Positions 1 to 10,683 of a stretch of DNA of 64,000 nt are shown piece by piece. The notes beneath the pieces are model-generated. The model saw only the letters and a program-made list of their open reading frames with translations. It searched no databases and had not been told where the DNA came from. The position numbers were made by a program, and so were the translations under genes. Source of the DNA: Phytophthora colocasiae (taxonomy: Eukaryota > Oomycota > Peronosporomycetes > Peronosporales > Peronosporaceae); assembly GCA_018806915.1 (NCBI GenBank), contig JAGKQI010000026.1:186001-250000 (forward strand), read 5' to 3'. Each line of letters opens with the position of its first letter. The first letter of the stretch is position 1.

Positions 1-391
1 ACTAACACTGCCATCAGGTCCCTCGGCAAGCATCTCACGGTTATGTTGTCACCGGCCCACCATAGATCGCACCGGTCCCGACCCTCTGCTGCCTTGATCG
101 CCTTCATGCGACCTCAGGCAAGGTGCCCTTTTCTCCTCCGACCCTGAGCCGCCACGCGGGACCGCACGGCGGGTTCTCCAATCACTTAGTCTCACTCGAC
201 CAAGACGCCATCCATTCGTCGCTGGCGAGATCCAGACGAACATCGATCTGGATCCATTCGTCAGCCATCGTTCGCGCAATCTGGGGTCATCAACTGACAT
301 CTTGCTTCGCCAGAGGCCCCTGTCGCTTGATCCGACTCTCTTAGGGCCTGACGTTGCCTTTTCTCGGATTTCTTATTCGCGCTTCACCACA
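1..391 (-). repeat. G1-type LTR fragment, cut by window edge
   Basis: This is nearly identical to the first third of the LTRs at 15189-16513 and 27522-28847 in the same (minus) orientation. It ends at the LTR terminus CTTCACCACA (TGTGGTGAAG on the minus strand) at 391. The rest of that element lies outside the window to the left. The flank at 392 is itself LTR-like sequence, so this is another nested insertion. Confidence 0.8.
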
Positions 392-1110
392 AAGGCACTT
401 GAGTGGTTCAGGGCAAATTCGATTCTGTTTATGGTTATTCCTATCGCTTTGACGACGCTTAGATTCAGTGAGATTTTGCTTGATCCAGTGCCGTAAACCC
501 ATGATCACTGCAGATATGGGTGGATATTTCTCGATCACGCTTCGAGTGTATACTCAGTCCAAGCCAAAGTGTGATCTCTGATGATCACGGTTAATCAAGT
601 GTAATCGGTGGCAGTGGGTGATTGATCTCAAGTCATATCGAGTGGCAAGAAGGAAGGAGCTTGATCTCGCACGTGATCGGCTTTGGCTGGTCCTGATCGG
701 GATACGATCTTGCGTGATCGGTCCAGCCTGGCGTCCTCGCGACCCTCCCATTAGCCTGATCCTGATGGGAGGATGACTGCCGGGATCACGCCAAGATCGT
801 ATCCACCTAGGATCAGGCAGCGATCAAGTCCTGATCACGTGGCAAAGTCCTGATTAAGTCTCAAGTCCACTGATTACGAGACTGCTTCGTTGCTACGAGA
901 TCACCAGCTTCGGTTAAGTACGAGATCAAGCTTCAGCAGATCGGAATCGGCTCAAGATCAGGTATAGGGGAACCGAAGCGTGATCGAGAAATATCCACCT
1001 ATATCTGCAGTGATCATGGGTTTACGGCACTGGATCAAGCAAAATCTCACTGAACTAGCGTCGTCCAAAGCGATCGGAAGCAGCCATCGGTCCACCATAC
1101 TAATCCCATG
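392..1110. repeat. Mosaic of inverted, decayed LTR remnants
   Basis: No gene is seen here. About 394-442 is the reverse complement of the element 3 LTR core (compare about 41717-41765). About 443-545 is an imperfect inverted repeat of about 974-1079. About 900-975 resembles the element 3 LTR in plus orientation (compare 41580-41640). The stretch is very rich in GATC. It looks like two related LTR remnants in opposite orientation, into which the 1-391 LTR and element 1 were inserted. Confidence 0.6.
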
Positions 1111-1114
1111 TATT

Positions 1115-2433
1115 TGTGGTGAAGCGCGAATAAGAAATCCGAGAAAAGGCAACGTCAGGCCCTAAGAGAGTCGGATCAAGCGACAGGGGCCTCTGGCGAA
1201 GCAAGATGTCAGTTGATGACCCCAGATTGCGCGAACGATGGCTGACGAATGGATTCAGATCGATGTTCGTCTGGATCTCGCCAGCGATGAATGGATGGCG
1301 TCTTGGTCGAGTGAGACTAAGTGATTGGAGAACCCGCCGTGCGGTCCCGCGTGGCGGCTCAGGGTCGGAGGAGAAAAGGGCGCCTTGCCTGAGATCGCAT
1401 GAGAAGGCGATCAAGGCAGCAGAGGGTCGGGACCGGTGCGATCTATGGTGGGCCGGTGACAACATAACCGTGAGATGTTGCCGAGGGGACCTGATGGCAG
1501 TGTTAGTCGCATGGGGAGTGGTGATCAAGTCCGGGAAGCTCAAGACCTGAAATGTCGACGACACAGGCACGCGAGATCAAGTATGAAGGCTGCTGATCGA
1601 GATCATTGTTCAAGACGGTGGACCAAGATCGATGACCGAGATGGTTGATCGACAGATCGGCTGATCGCCAGATCGGCAGACCGAGATCGCGATCAGGGGT
1701 TAGGTGAGATCGAGATCGAAGATCGGAGGGGCAGCTGTGTAGCCGGATGTCAGGTAATCGTAGGATAGCAGATGAGGATGGGACTAGTAGACATAGGAAT
1801 AACCATAAACAGAATCGAATTTGCTCTGGACCTCACAAGTGCCTTCATCCAAGACTGGAACCGGGAATTACATTGGCCCACCAGCATCAAGAAGGTAAGG
1901 AGAAGAGATCTAGCATAGAGGTTAATTCTGGATAATACATTGGCCAGTTTTACCCTATCTAGTGATCTATCCTTTACGTGCGAACTACGGATCGGAAGGA
2001 ATTGGCTGCTTGGCCTGACGATCTCGTCGACTCTCAACCCATCAAGACACCCGCTATAGGAAGCGGCAAGCATCGTAAAGGAAGGTACCAGATTCCCAAC
2101 ATTGGACCTTTGGAAGACCTAGATCGAAGATCAGGCGACCGGATTAAGGCTCGAGTATTCGCCTGTGACCCGGATCAACCCCTCCGAGGTAGAGTGAAGT
2201 ATTCCCACGCTATCTCACACCCCCTACGTCACCCAAGACATTCTTCTCGTCCCAAGACATCTTCAGAAGTTACCTGGAAGAGCGTAACCCGCCTACCGAC
2301 GGGTACACAAGGTGAACACTACACGCAACAAGATCACGGATCATCGGGGACCCTCCGTTAGTCGGTGTTCATGGGCGCAAGTGGCGATCGCGATCGGCCT
2401 CAACCAGATTTTGGCCAGATCCGCTCCACCACA
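1115..2433 (+). repeat. 5' LTR of G1 element 1
   Basis: It starts TGTGGTGAAGCG and ends CTCCACCACA, and is 1319 bp long. It matches 13420-14745 as a direct repeat, and 15189-16513 and 27522-28847 in inverted orientation. About 1571-1740 holds 13 GATC tetramers in three 60-base lines (1561-1740). The last 200 bp (U5 side) is nearly identical to the element 3 LTR although the first third is not. Confidence 0.93.
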
Positions 2434-4762
2434 ATGGTGCGCGTGCCCGGATCTTCTGGTGACTTCGGATATCACCGTGAGTCCCAAGAAGATGTCAAGA
2501 TTAACAAAAGAACAAGGGGAAGAAGTGCCTACGAATGTTGGATCGACGGAGGCACCGCTGAAAACGGAAAGATCCACAGATCAGCAGAGTTTTGGGAGGA
2601 TCTCTACTGACAGGCACGAGGCAGACCTGGATCGCAATCCAGATCTCGAAGAAAAACCTCGAATTCCTCCCAAGGCCCCTTCGAGGGCCATTGCGGATCT
2701 CGATGAGAATCGAGATCCGCACACGAGCGATAAGGAATCAGCAAAGCTGAAACCTAATCTGCTCACCAAGTCCACTGTTGCCTCAAGATCGACCAAGAAA
2801 AAGAAGATCAAGAGCACCCGGACGAAATTGAAAGCTCCAGACTCAGAGCCAGAAGATATGATCAGCCCGGGATCGACGATTACCAAGGACGCGATCGAGC
2901 AGGCCTATTACAGGAAGATGCTAAGCGAAACCTTGCTTAACGATCCTGTTCTTACGATCATACAAGTCCGCCAGATCGGTAACCTCACCGGCCCAGTGTC
3001 GAAACCCCGGACTAGCTCGGACCGCCTGAACGCGGTGAAGATTCTACTTGATCTGCTCCAAGAGGCTGGTTTAGTGGCTGGAGAATTCGACCCAAACTCT
3101 CTATTTGACCTGGAACTGGAAGCGATTCAGTCTGCAACCCATGACCTATTCAACTCTCTCAAAGTCTTGGTCGGCGAACGCCCACTGACGCCCGATCCGG
3201 GCTATCAGACTGGATCGTCATGCTACGCGTCAGCGACCTCGGAACCAGATTCCGACAGCCCAAGAAGGCTGCAACGCATGTCGTTAGGCCCCTCCGGTGC
3301 CAAATTCCTGAAATCGCGTATGAAGAAACAAGATACACGATCGGTGGTTGCGAAACTGGGGGCTAAGACGCCTGATCAGCAGGAAAATCGCCGGATCCGG
3401 ACAGACCAGACCGCGCCGACAACTAATTCCACTGGATCGAGCAACAAGTTGGACGACTACTTCCAGATGGCGATGGATCGTTTCCTAAAAGAACGGAGTC
3501 TCGTGACACCCCGATCGCCGATCAAAGGGGAGTTGGATGTTGATATGGAGTCCGTTACCGCATCAGATCCCGATGCATGGAAATACGATCCGGACGATCT
3601 GGGCATACCGAGTTCCGGTGGACAGATGTCGAGCCGAGCAGCGATCGCATCTGCAACGATCGGTCAAGGAGGATCGTCGATGATCCAGCGGGTCCGGATC
3701 TCAGCGATTTCGGATCTAAAAGACTTTGCGGGTAAAGATCTGGACGAAGATCGCGCTCGGGCCTGGATCGGTAAGGTCAAGTCAGCGTTCCAGCGTGATC
3801 AGGCTACAGAAGAAGAAAAATGCCTCACGTTTGCAGATCTGATGGTGGGACCGGCAAAGAACTGGTACAGGCAGCTCAGTCGAACGACGAAAACCAAGTG
3901 GGCGGATCTGCTGAACAGTTTCCAGACCCAGTATTGTGGGTTGGGTATGTCGGTCGCGTGGCAATACTATCACGCTCGCAAGCGATCAGAAGAGACTCCT
4001 CTCGATTATCTCTACCAGCTCAACGTGGCGGCTTTACGGGCTAGGCTGAAGATCAAAGATGGGAGCCCTAAGGCCCGCCGGGAACATGTAGACCACTACA
4101 TCGAGACATTGGGAGATCCGGAGTTAGCTGATCGGCTGACCCTACTCCGGCTGAGCGACGTCGATGAACTGGAGGAAGTACTTCGTGCCCGGGAACGGGC
4201 GAAAAGCAGGCAGCGTAAATCTGCGTTCGGATCGAAGTACAGACAAAAGGCACCGGCCAGCGCCCCGGCAGCACCCACCCGAGCGGTGGTGCGGGCGATC
4301 CAAACCCAAGATCCGAGCTCGGAATCAGAAGAAATATCCGGATCGGACGGATCCGATTCTGAAGGCGATCTCCGAAGGATATATCTTGCCGCGTCGGAAG
4401 AAAAGCAGATCGGTACTGGGGGCGTTCCCCACCAACAGGATCAGTCGCGATCGCAGGTGAACGCGCAAGATCGAGGCCGGATCACGGATCGCGGGGGATC
4501 AGATCGCGATCGAGGTCGCTGTTCGCACTGCGGATCGCGGAAGCACACGGATCTAGACTGCTGGAGACGTCTAACCTGTGATAAGTGCGGGAAGAGGGGT
4601 CACCCAACGGATCGCTGTCTGTATACCTGCCGTGGTTGTGGGGAGATCCATGAAGCTGGAGAATGCCCCATGGAAGAATTCTACAACCAGATCCGCAAGT
4701 GGTACGACCCGACCCGACATGCCGGATTGTTCCCCGAGAAGGTGGAAAAGATGTTAAACTAG
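2434..4762 (+). pseudogene. gag: gag of element 1, frameshifted near its start
   Basis: This encodes the capsid/nucleocapsid polyprotein. The ATG at 2434 (formed by the base before the primer-binding site plus its first two bases) opens a frame that continues to about 2500. There a small insertion relative to element 2 shifts it, and the main frame (from ATG 2492) then runs to TAG at 4760-4762. Visible parts are a Lys/Asp-rich basic-acidic N-terminus, a Retrotrans_gag-like helical domain (about 3680-4190) and three zinc knuckles at about 4520-4680 (CX2CX4HX4C twice, then CX2CX3HX4C). The stop directly follows the slippery heptamer used to enter pol. Confidence 0.85.
2435..2452 (+). promoter_or_regulatory. 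Primer-binding site overlapping gag start
   Basis: TGGTGCGCGTGCCCGGAT lies one base after the LTR. It begins with TGG, as expected for pairing with a tRNA 3' CCA end, and reads as the complement of a tRNA acceptor and T-arm strand. In element 3 the match continues through the T-loop complement (29830-29854). The base before it makes ATG at 2434-2436, the apparent gag start codon. Confidence 0.85.
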
Positions 4763-4800
4763 GACGCTCGCCGGTTTGGAAACCGGTACGAGCCGAGCGT
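4753..4800 (+). promoter_or_regulatory. Programmed -1 ribosomal frameshift signal
   Basis: The heptamer G_TTA_AAC (4753-4759) is in the gag frame and the gag TAG stop (4760-4762) follows at once. The pol frame is exactly -1. From 4764 the RNA can fold strongly. CCGGTTT (4771-4777) pairs with AAACCGG (4780-4786). GCTCG (4766-4770) extends that stem by pairing with CGAGC (4789-4793) across a 2-nt bulge, or alternatively ACGCTCG (4764-4770) pairs with CGAGCGT (4794-4800). The same signal is present in elements 2 and 3. Confidence 0.85.
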
Positions 4801-7800
4801 TCTGAGTACTGCATCTATGCATATGTGAACAAGAAATCGAGAGATCAAGATAGGGAGAATTCGGATCTGCGCGGTAATACATGTAAGTTGCATTCGTATA
4901 CTGCTAAGATCGCGAGTCTTCCCCGGATCGATGAGTTCTCTCGATCTGGTGCGGAAGTGGCTCTGGATCTCAAGGAAGGAGAGTCCAGGGGGTATTGGAA
5001 ATACCACGCACCCGGAAAATGGTTCCGCCAAGCCAAGATCTCAGGCAAGATCAATCACGAAAGAGCGATCTTGCTCCTGGACACTGGCGCCGAGGTATCC
5101 ATCTTGGATACCACCTTTGCTCGTAAGGTTGGGTGCCACTTTGACACTAGTCAGAGACAGGAGTGTGTTGGGATCGGTGATAATGTGTACACCACCGAGG
5201 GAAGAACGAGGATCAAGATCACGCTTGCGGGATACCTGGTCTACTTTTTCGATATTTGGATCGGGGATCTATCCGGGCAAGATGCGATCCTGGGTATGGA
5301 TTTCATGATCCCGGCTGGGGTCCGGATGGATCTTGCAAAGGGATCGATGTGCTTACCTAATGAAGTGGGGATCCCACTTAGTGGTCGCAAGAGATTATAC
5401 GGGGAGAAGGTGAGATCGGTAAAATTGGAGGAAGATCTACATATCCCAGTTGGGGGATCTGAAGAGATCGCATCGAGAGTGAGATTATCGGCGACAGAGA
5501 AATTGTGGGTGACCAGAGGCGACCAATGGGTACCTACAGTGGTGAATGGACCCGGCCGAACTCGGTACTTAGTGATCACGAATTTGAGCGAGAAGATTTT
5601 ACGACTGGATCACAGATTACATGTTGGAATGGTACTTGATCAGGAAAAAGTGCCTCGATTCCCCGGGTTTGTGTCGATCGGATCCCGACGTTACATGGAG
5701 TGGCAGAATCTAGCTCTAGAAGCGACTGTGGACGCAAGACCAGAACCTCAGGAATCCGTGGAGATCCCCTTACCGTCGGTCGAACGGCCGACCTACGTTA
5801 CGCCGCGATCCATACTCCGCCGAGGTGGGGCAACCAGGACCGACCCTGATCCTGCACCAATATCGACACTGGAACCGCGATCACCAACCGATACAGCCGA
5901 AGTCAAGGTCGCATTCATCGATCCCCAACCGGATCCCATGGATACCCCACCGATTACGATCAGTTCCGACAAGACCCCGAGTGGCGAAGCTGGGGGCGGT
6001 GAGACTGAGACGAATGAGAGCTTGCCAGATCAGGCCCCAGATCGGACAGATCGGACATGCGAAGAAGAGATCGAGGAAAAAAACAGAAAAACCAGATTTT
6101 CAAATCGAGATCAAACATGAATCCGACGCCGATGCCGTCCCCATGGTTAAAGACACCCCGATCTTGACAGCCAAGGACGATAGGCTGCGTGATCAATCAA
6201 CCGATGAACCGGATCCGACATCTCCTGAAGGGATCGAGAACGCTGATCAGACCCACTTACACGAAAGTGGCGATTTTTCGGCCGAAGATCTAGCCGATAA
6301 TCTCGCAGTAGTACCAGAGATCCAGATCTCCACCACCGAAGAAGTCAGGATTGAAGATCTGCAAGTAGGGAATCCGGGATCGGCTACCCCGGAGGAGATC
6401 GAGAAACTTCGACAGATTATTTGGAAGAAGCGACATCTCCTGATCGGAAAGGGAAACGCACTTCCTCCAGCGGCCAAGGGTGTTATATGCGATATCGACG
6501 TGGGTGATGCAAAGCCGATCGCACAACGAGTCCGAAAGGTGGCGCCACAGTTTCGCGAGAAAGTATCAGATCTTATCAAAGGACTCCTAGCTGCCAAGAT
6601 CATTCGGCCATCGACATCGCCATGGGCATCTCCGATCGTGGTGATCATCAAGAAGAACGGTGTAGACATCCGACTATGTATCGATTATCGGTTGGTGAAC
6701 GGTCTCACAAGGCTGATGATCTACCCGATGCCCCTGATCAATGACCTGCTAGAAGATCTTGACAAGGTTCTTTGGTATTGTTCATTAGACATGGCGAGTG
6801 GATTCTGGGTCGTATCAATGACCGATCGAGCTCGCGCGATCTCGGCTTTCATCACTCCATTTGGCCTTTTCGAGTGGAATCGCATGCCGTTCGGGCTGAA
6901 GAACGCCCCTCAGATCTATCAACGCCTTGTGGACAATGCCCTATATGGATTTTTGAAGATATCCCAGTCAGGAGATGTGGAAGACTCTGCGGATGTGTTC
7001 GAGTCAGGAATCCCGGAAGATCCCGGTCGCCCGTCGGTGCTAGGACGGAGATCATACATCGACGATATCCTGATCACGGCTGGATCATGGGATCAAATGT
7101 GCGATCGGGTGGAAGACCTATTGGAGGCCTGTGATAAGTGGAATCTCTCGATCAGTGTGGCAAAGAGCTTCTGGGGCATGGATAAGGTGGAATATCTCGG
7201 ACACAAAGTGTCGATCGATGGATTGGAAGCAAACCCGAAAGACCTGAAGTCTCTGACGGATCTACCATTCCCGGATCACTCTGATCTATGCAATCGTTCC
7301 TTGGAAGTTTGAATTACTATAGTCGGTTCATCGAGGATTATGCGATCTATGCATCGGTCCTATATGAACTACGTGAGGTGGAGTTCGCAGAACTGAAGAA
7401 GCGACCAGATCTGCGAAAGATCATGGATAGCATGGACCTGATCACTCAAGATCCCGTCGCGCTTAAGTCGGATCGATAGATCACTAGATATCCTGACTCA
7501 AAGACGCGATAGTACACCAGATCCTGACTTGGGGCGATGTCTTCACCCTGTTCAAGCGAGATCGGAGCCAACCTGGGCCTAAAGACTGGTGACGAGAGGT
7601 GGGGTAGGGCATACAGGGCGTTTACAGCCTTGAAGACCAAGATCGCGTCGACCCCGATCCTTCGTCACTTCGACACGACGAGGTTACCCGTGGTGATCGT
7701 GTACGCTAGTGACTGGGCGATTTCCGCCGCACTAATGCAGGAACACGACCAGATCTACCACCCAGTCGCGTTTGCCAGCCGAACCTTGAAGACCAACGAG

Positions 7801-10346
7801 CTGAATTATAATGTTGCCGAAAAGGAGGTGTTGGCTCTACTTCGAATCTTGGATCTACACTACACCTTGTTGGTGGGACGTCGGATCAAGGTCCTAACCA
7901 GACACTCCACGCTTGCCTGGCTGTTCAAGTCTGCCGGCCTCCAAGGACGTCTGGGACAATGGTCTGCTCTTCTGTCCCCGTGGACACTCGAGATCACGAA
8001 GTGTATGAAGGGAGAGGACGAAATACTGGGGCGATCGCAGCTAACATAACGCCCAGATCGGAGATCGATGAAGCCCTGATCGCGATCGCGCCTCGAAAGG
8101 AACCAAAACGTCGGATCCAGATGCCGATCCCCACCGTAGACCCAGATGAGGAGCTGTGGGTTATAAGTTTCGACGGATCGGCACGCGTGAAACGAGGAGG
8201 AGGCGCTTTCAGCGCGATCGTGTGGAGTTTGCCAGAGTGGAAAGTGATCAAGGCTAGATCGGATTATGCTGAAAGCCTTACTGTCAATGAAGCGGAATAC
8301 CGTGGACTCTTGCTAGGTCTTGGCATGATCGCACAGTTAGAACGCCGCCGTTTGGTTGTTTGTGGCGATTCGAATCTGGTGATCCGACAAGTCCGGGGCG
8401 AGATCGACTGCAAGGCGCCAGGATTGACGTTACTGAAGCAGAAGGTGCTAGATCACTTGCGGAATTGGGGGGATCATGAGCTGGTCCATGTGAAGAGAGA
8501 CTGGAATGGGAGCGCAGATAGCTTGGCGAGTGCCGCGCTGCAGCGAGGAGGCGGGATCGAAGTCCACGATGAGGCAGATCGATGCGATCTGATCACCCTG
8601 AATCGGCTTAATGAGGTGTTGATCCTCGAGTTGAAGATCAATCTGTGCAAGTGTCGGCAGTAGCCACGCGTGCAGCCCGAGCGCGACCTGGCGCCGCTGT
8701 CTTGCGAGAGGAACTGATCCGGGAGATGCGGGTTGATCGGATCAGGCGAGCCCAGGACGAGGAGGTCTGGATCGCAGGACTAAAGAAGTACCTGGCTGGG
8801 CAGATCGCGGATCTTACTCGAGCCGAATCCGGATCCTACGCCAAGATCGCCTCCGAGTATGAGGTAGATGAACAAGATCTGTTGTTTTACTGCCCACCAG
8901 GGCCGAGATCAAGAGGTGATCGCGATCGCCTGATGAGACTTGTAGTTCCAGAAACGCTACAGCAGGATGTCCTCCACCACTATCATACGACTCTGGAAGG
9001 AGGACATCAGGATCGGACGCACTTATCAGCGGATCCGAGATCATTTCCACTGGAGGGGATTATATCGGAGCGTGCAGCGATACGTAGGCGAGTGTGTAGA
9101 TTGTGAGACCGGGAAGGGGAGACCCACGATCCGGGGCGAGTCGCCGGGGAATCTGCAGGCGACATACCCATTCCAGATCATAGCGATGGATCACATACCT
9201 TCTCTGCCCAGATCCAACAAAGGCAACACCGAACTACTGATCTGGGTCGATCTGTTCACGGGATATGTGATCGCAAAGGCCAGTTCCTCCCGATCGGCCC
9301 AGACCGTCGCGGAATCTTATGAAGAATGCGTGTTCCGCAGATTTGGTGCTAGCGAGATGATCAGGCACGATCGAGAACCGGGTTTCATGTCCGACTTCTT
9401 CAGATCGTTCAATAAGATCCTGGGACAGCGACAACGGGCGACGATGGCCTACCGGCCGCAAGCCAACGGGACTGCGGAACGGATGGTGCAAACGGCGACT
9501 AGGGCGATCAAGATGTATGTTCAAGATCTCGATCAGAAGGACTGGGATGAATACGCGGAGAGACTGACGTTCGCCATTAACACGGCTCACGATCGGGTTC
9601 GGGGAGATACCCCTCATTACCTGGTACATGGATGGGATCCGAGATCGACGTTGGAGGCAACGATCCCGATCGGATCGACCAGACGCCACGATCGCGATCC
9701 AAGACGGTGGAGATATCGGGTTCAGAGATACTACCAGCAGTCGCGAGAACAGGTCAACGCTAGACTACGAGAGGCGATTGCAGATCGAGCCGATCGGCAC
9801 AATGAGGATGTCGATCCGCATCAGATCGAAGCTGGATCACGAGTTTGGCTATACCTAGATCGTGTGAAGGAAGGGTATGCACGTAAACTCGCTCACCTTT
9901 GGCACGGCCCGTTCCGTGTTGCAGAGAAGCTCAACGAATTCACGATCAAGCTGGAGATCGCGGGATCTGATTACCATATCTTCCCGGTGGTCCATGTTTC
10001 TAAGCTAAAGCTGGTGCAAAATTTTCCGGATCGACCGCGGATCGAGTTGACTGTGGATGAAGCAGATCGGCTAGATTTCGATGAGATCCTCCTTCCGGAG
10101 GACAGTTGGGTCCCAGATCTGGATGCCGACGAGTACGAGGTCGAACGGATCTCGGACATGCGAAGTGGGAAACGGACTCGCTACGGCCGGATCTATCGTG
10201 AATTCCTGGTGCACTGGGTCGGTTATGATGAACCAACTTGGGTCGACGAAGCTGATCTTAACTGTGGAGCCATACTGAGCGCGTTCCTACGTGATCATGC
10301 TAACGGAAATCGGTTTGGCGTGATGCAGTCGCACGAAGAGGTGTAG
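4763..10346 (+). pseudogene. pol: pol of element 1, multiple frameshifts
   Basis: The polyprotein order is aspartic protease (DTGA at about 5080), a long acidic linker, RT (YIDD at about 7057-7068), degenerate gypsy RNase H, a second RNase H (SFDGSA, NEAEY, GDSN, ADSLA), integrase (HHCC zinc site, D-D-E) and a chromodomain near 10150-10290. Breaks relative to element 2 are: an extra A in the A-run near 6080; the pol-a/pol-b break near 7280; a 2-base loss near 7475 giving a stop; and small losses near 8030, 8630 and 9010. The final frame ends at 10346. It is non-functional as a whole, but every domain is recognisable. Confidence 0.88.
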
Positions 10347-10683
10347 ACGAAGAGAAGGCGACGTGACCGGGTCACAACGCCGAGATCGCGGATGCTGATC
10401 TGGATGTCTATCTGGATCGGATGTGGAGATTTTATGTTTTTCGTGGAGATTTTATATTTTTCTTGTATATGCATGTGAAACCGGAGTGATTGGAAGAAAG
10501 ATATGGAGATTTCGAGGACGCTAAGTGGGATCGAAACTGTGGAGTAAGTATGGAGAAGAACGCTGGTTTTTGAAGCTGGAAAGATTACGTGGAATTGAAA
10601 AGAGGCTAGGCTGGAGTCGGGATCGCGTGGCGAAGTACCGGATCGTGATAGAGAATATGTAAGCGTGCTGACCGACTCCAGGC

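Noticed and set aside
2312..2433. gag starting upstream inside the LTR
   Set aside because: The frame is open there only from a GTG codon. It covers the conserved U5 sequence and the primer-binding site, so it is more likely an accidental extension.
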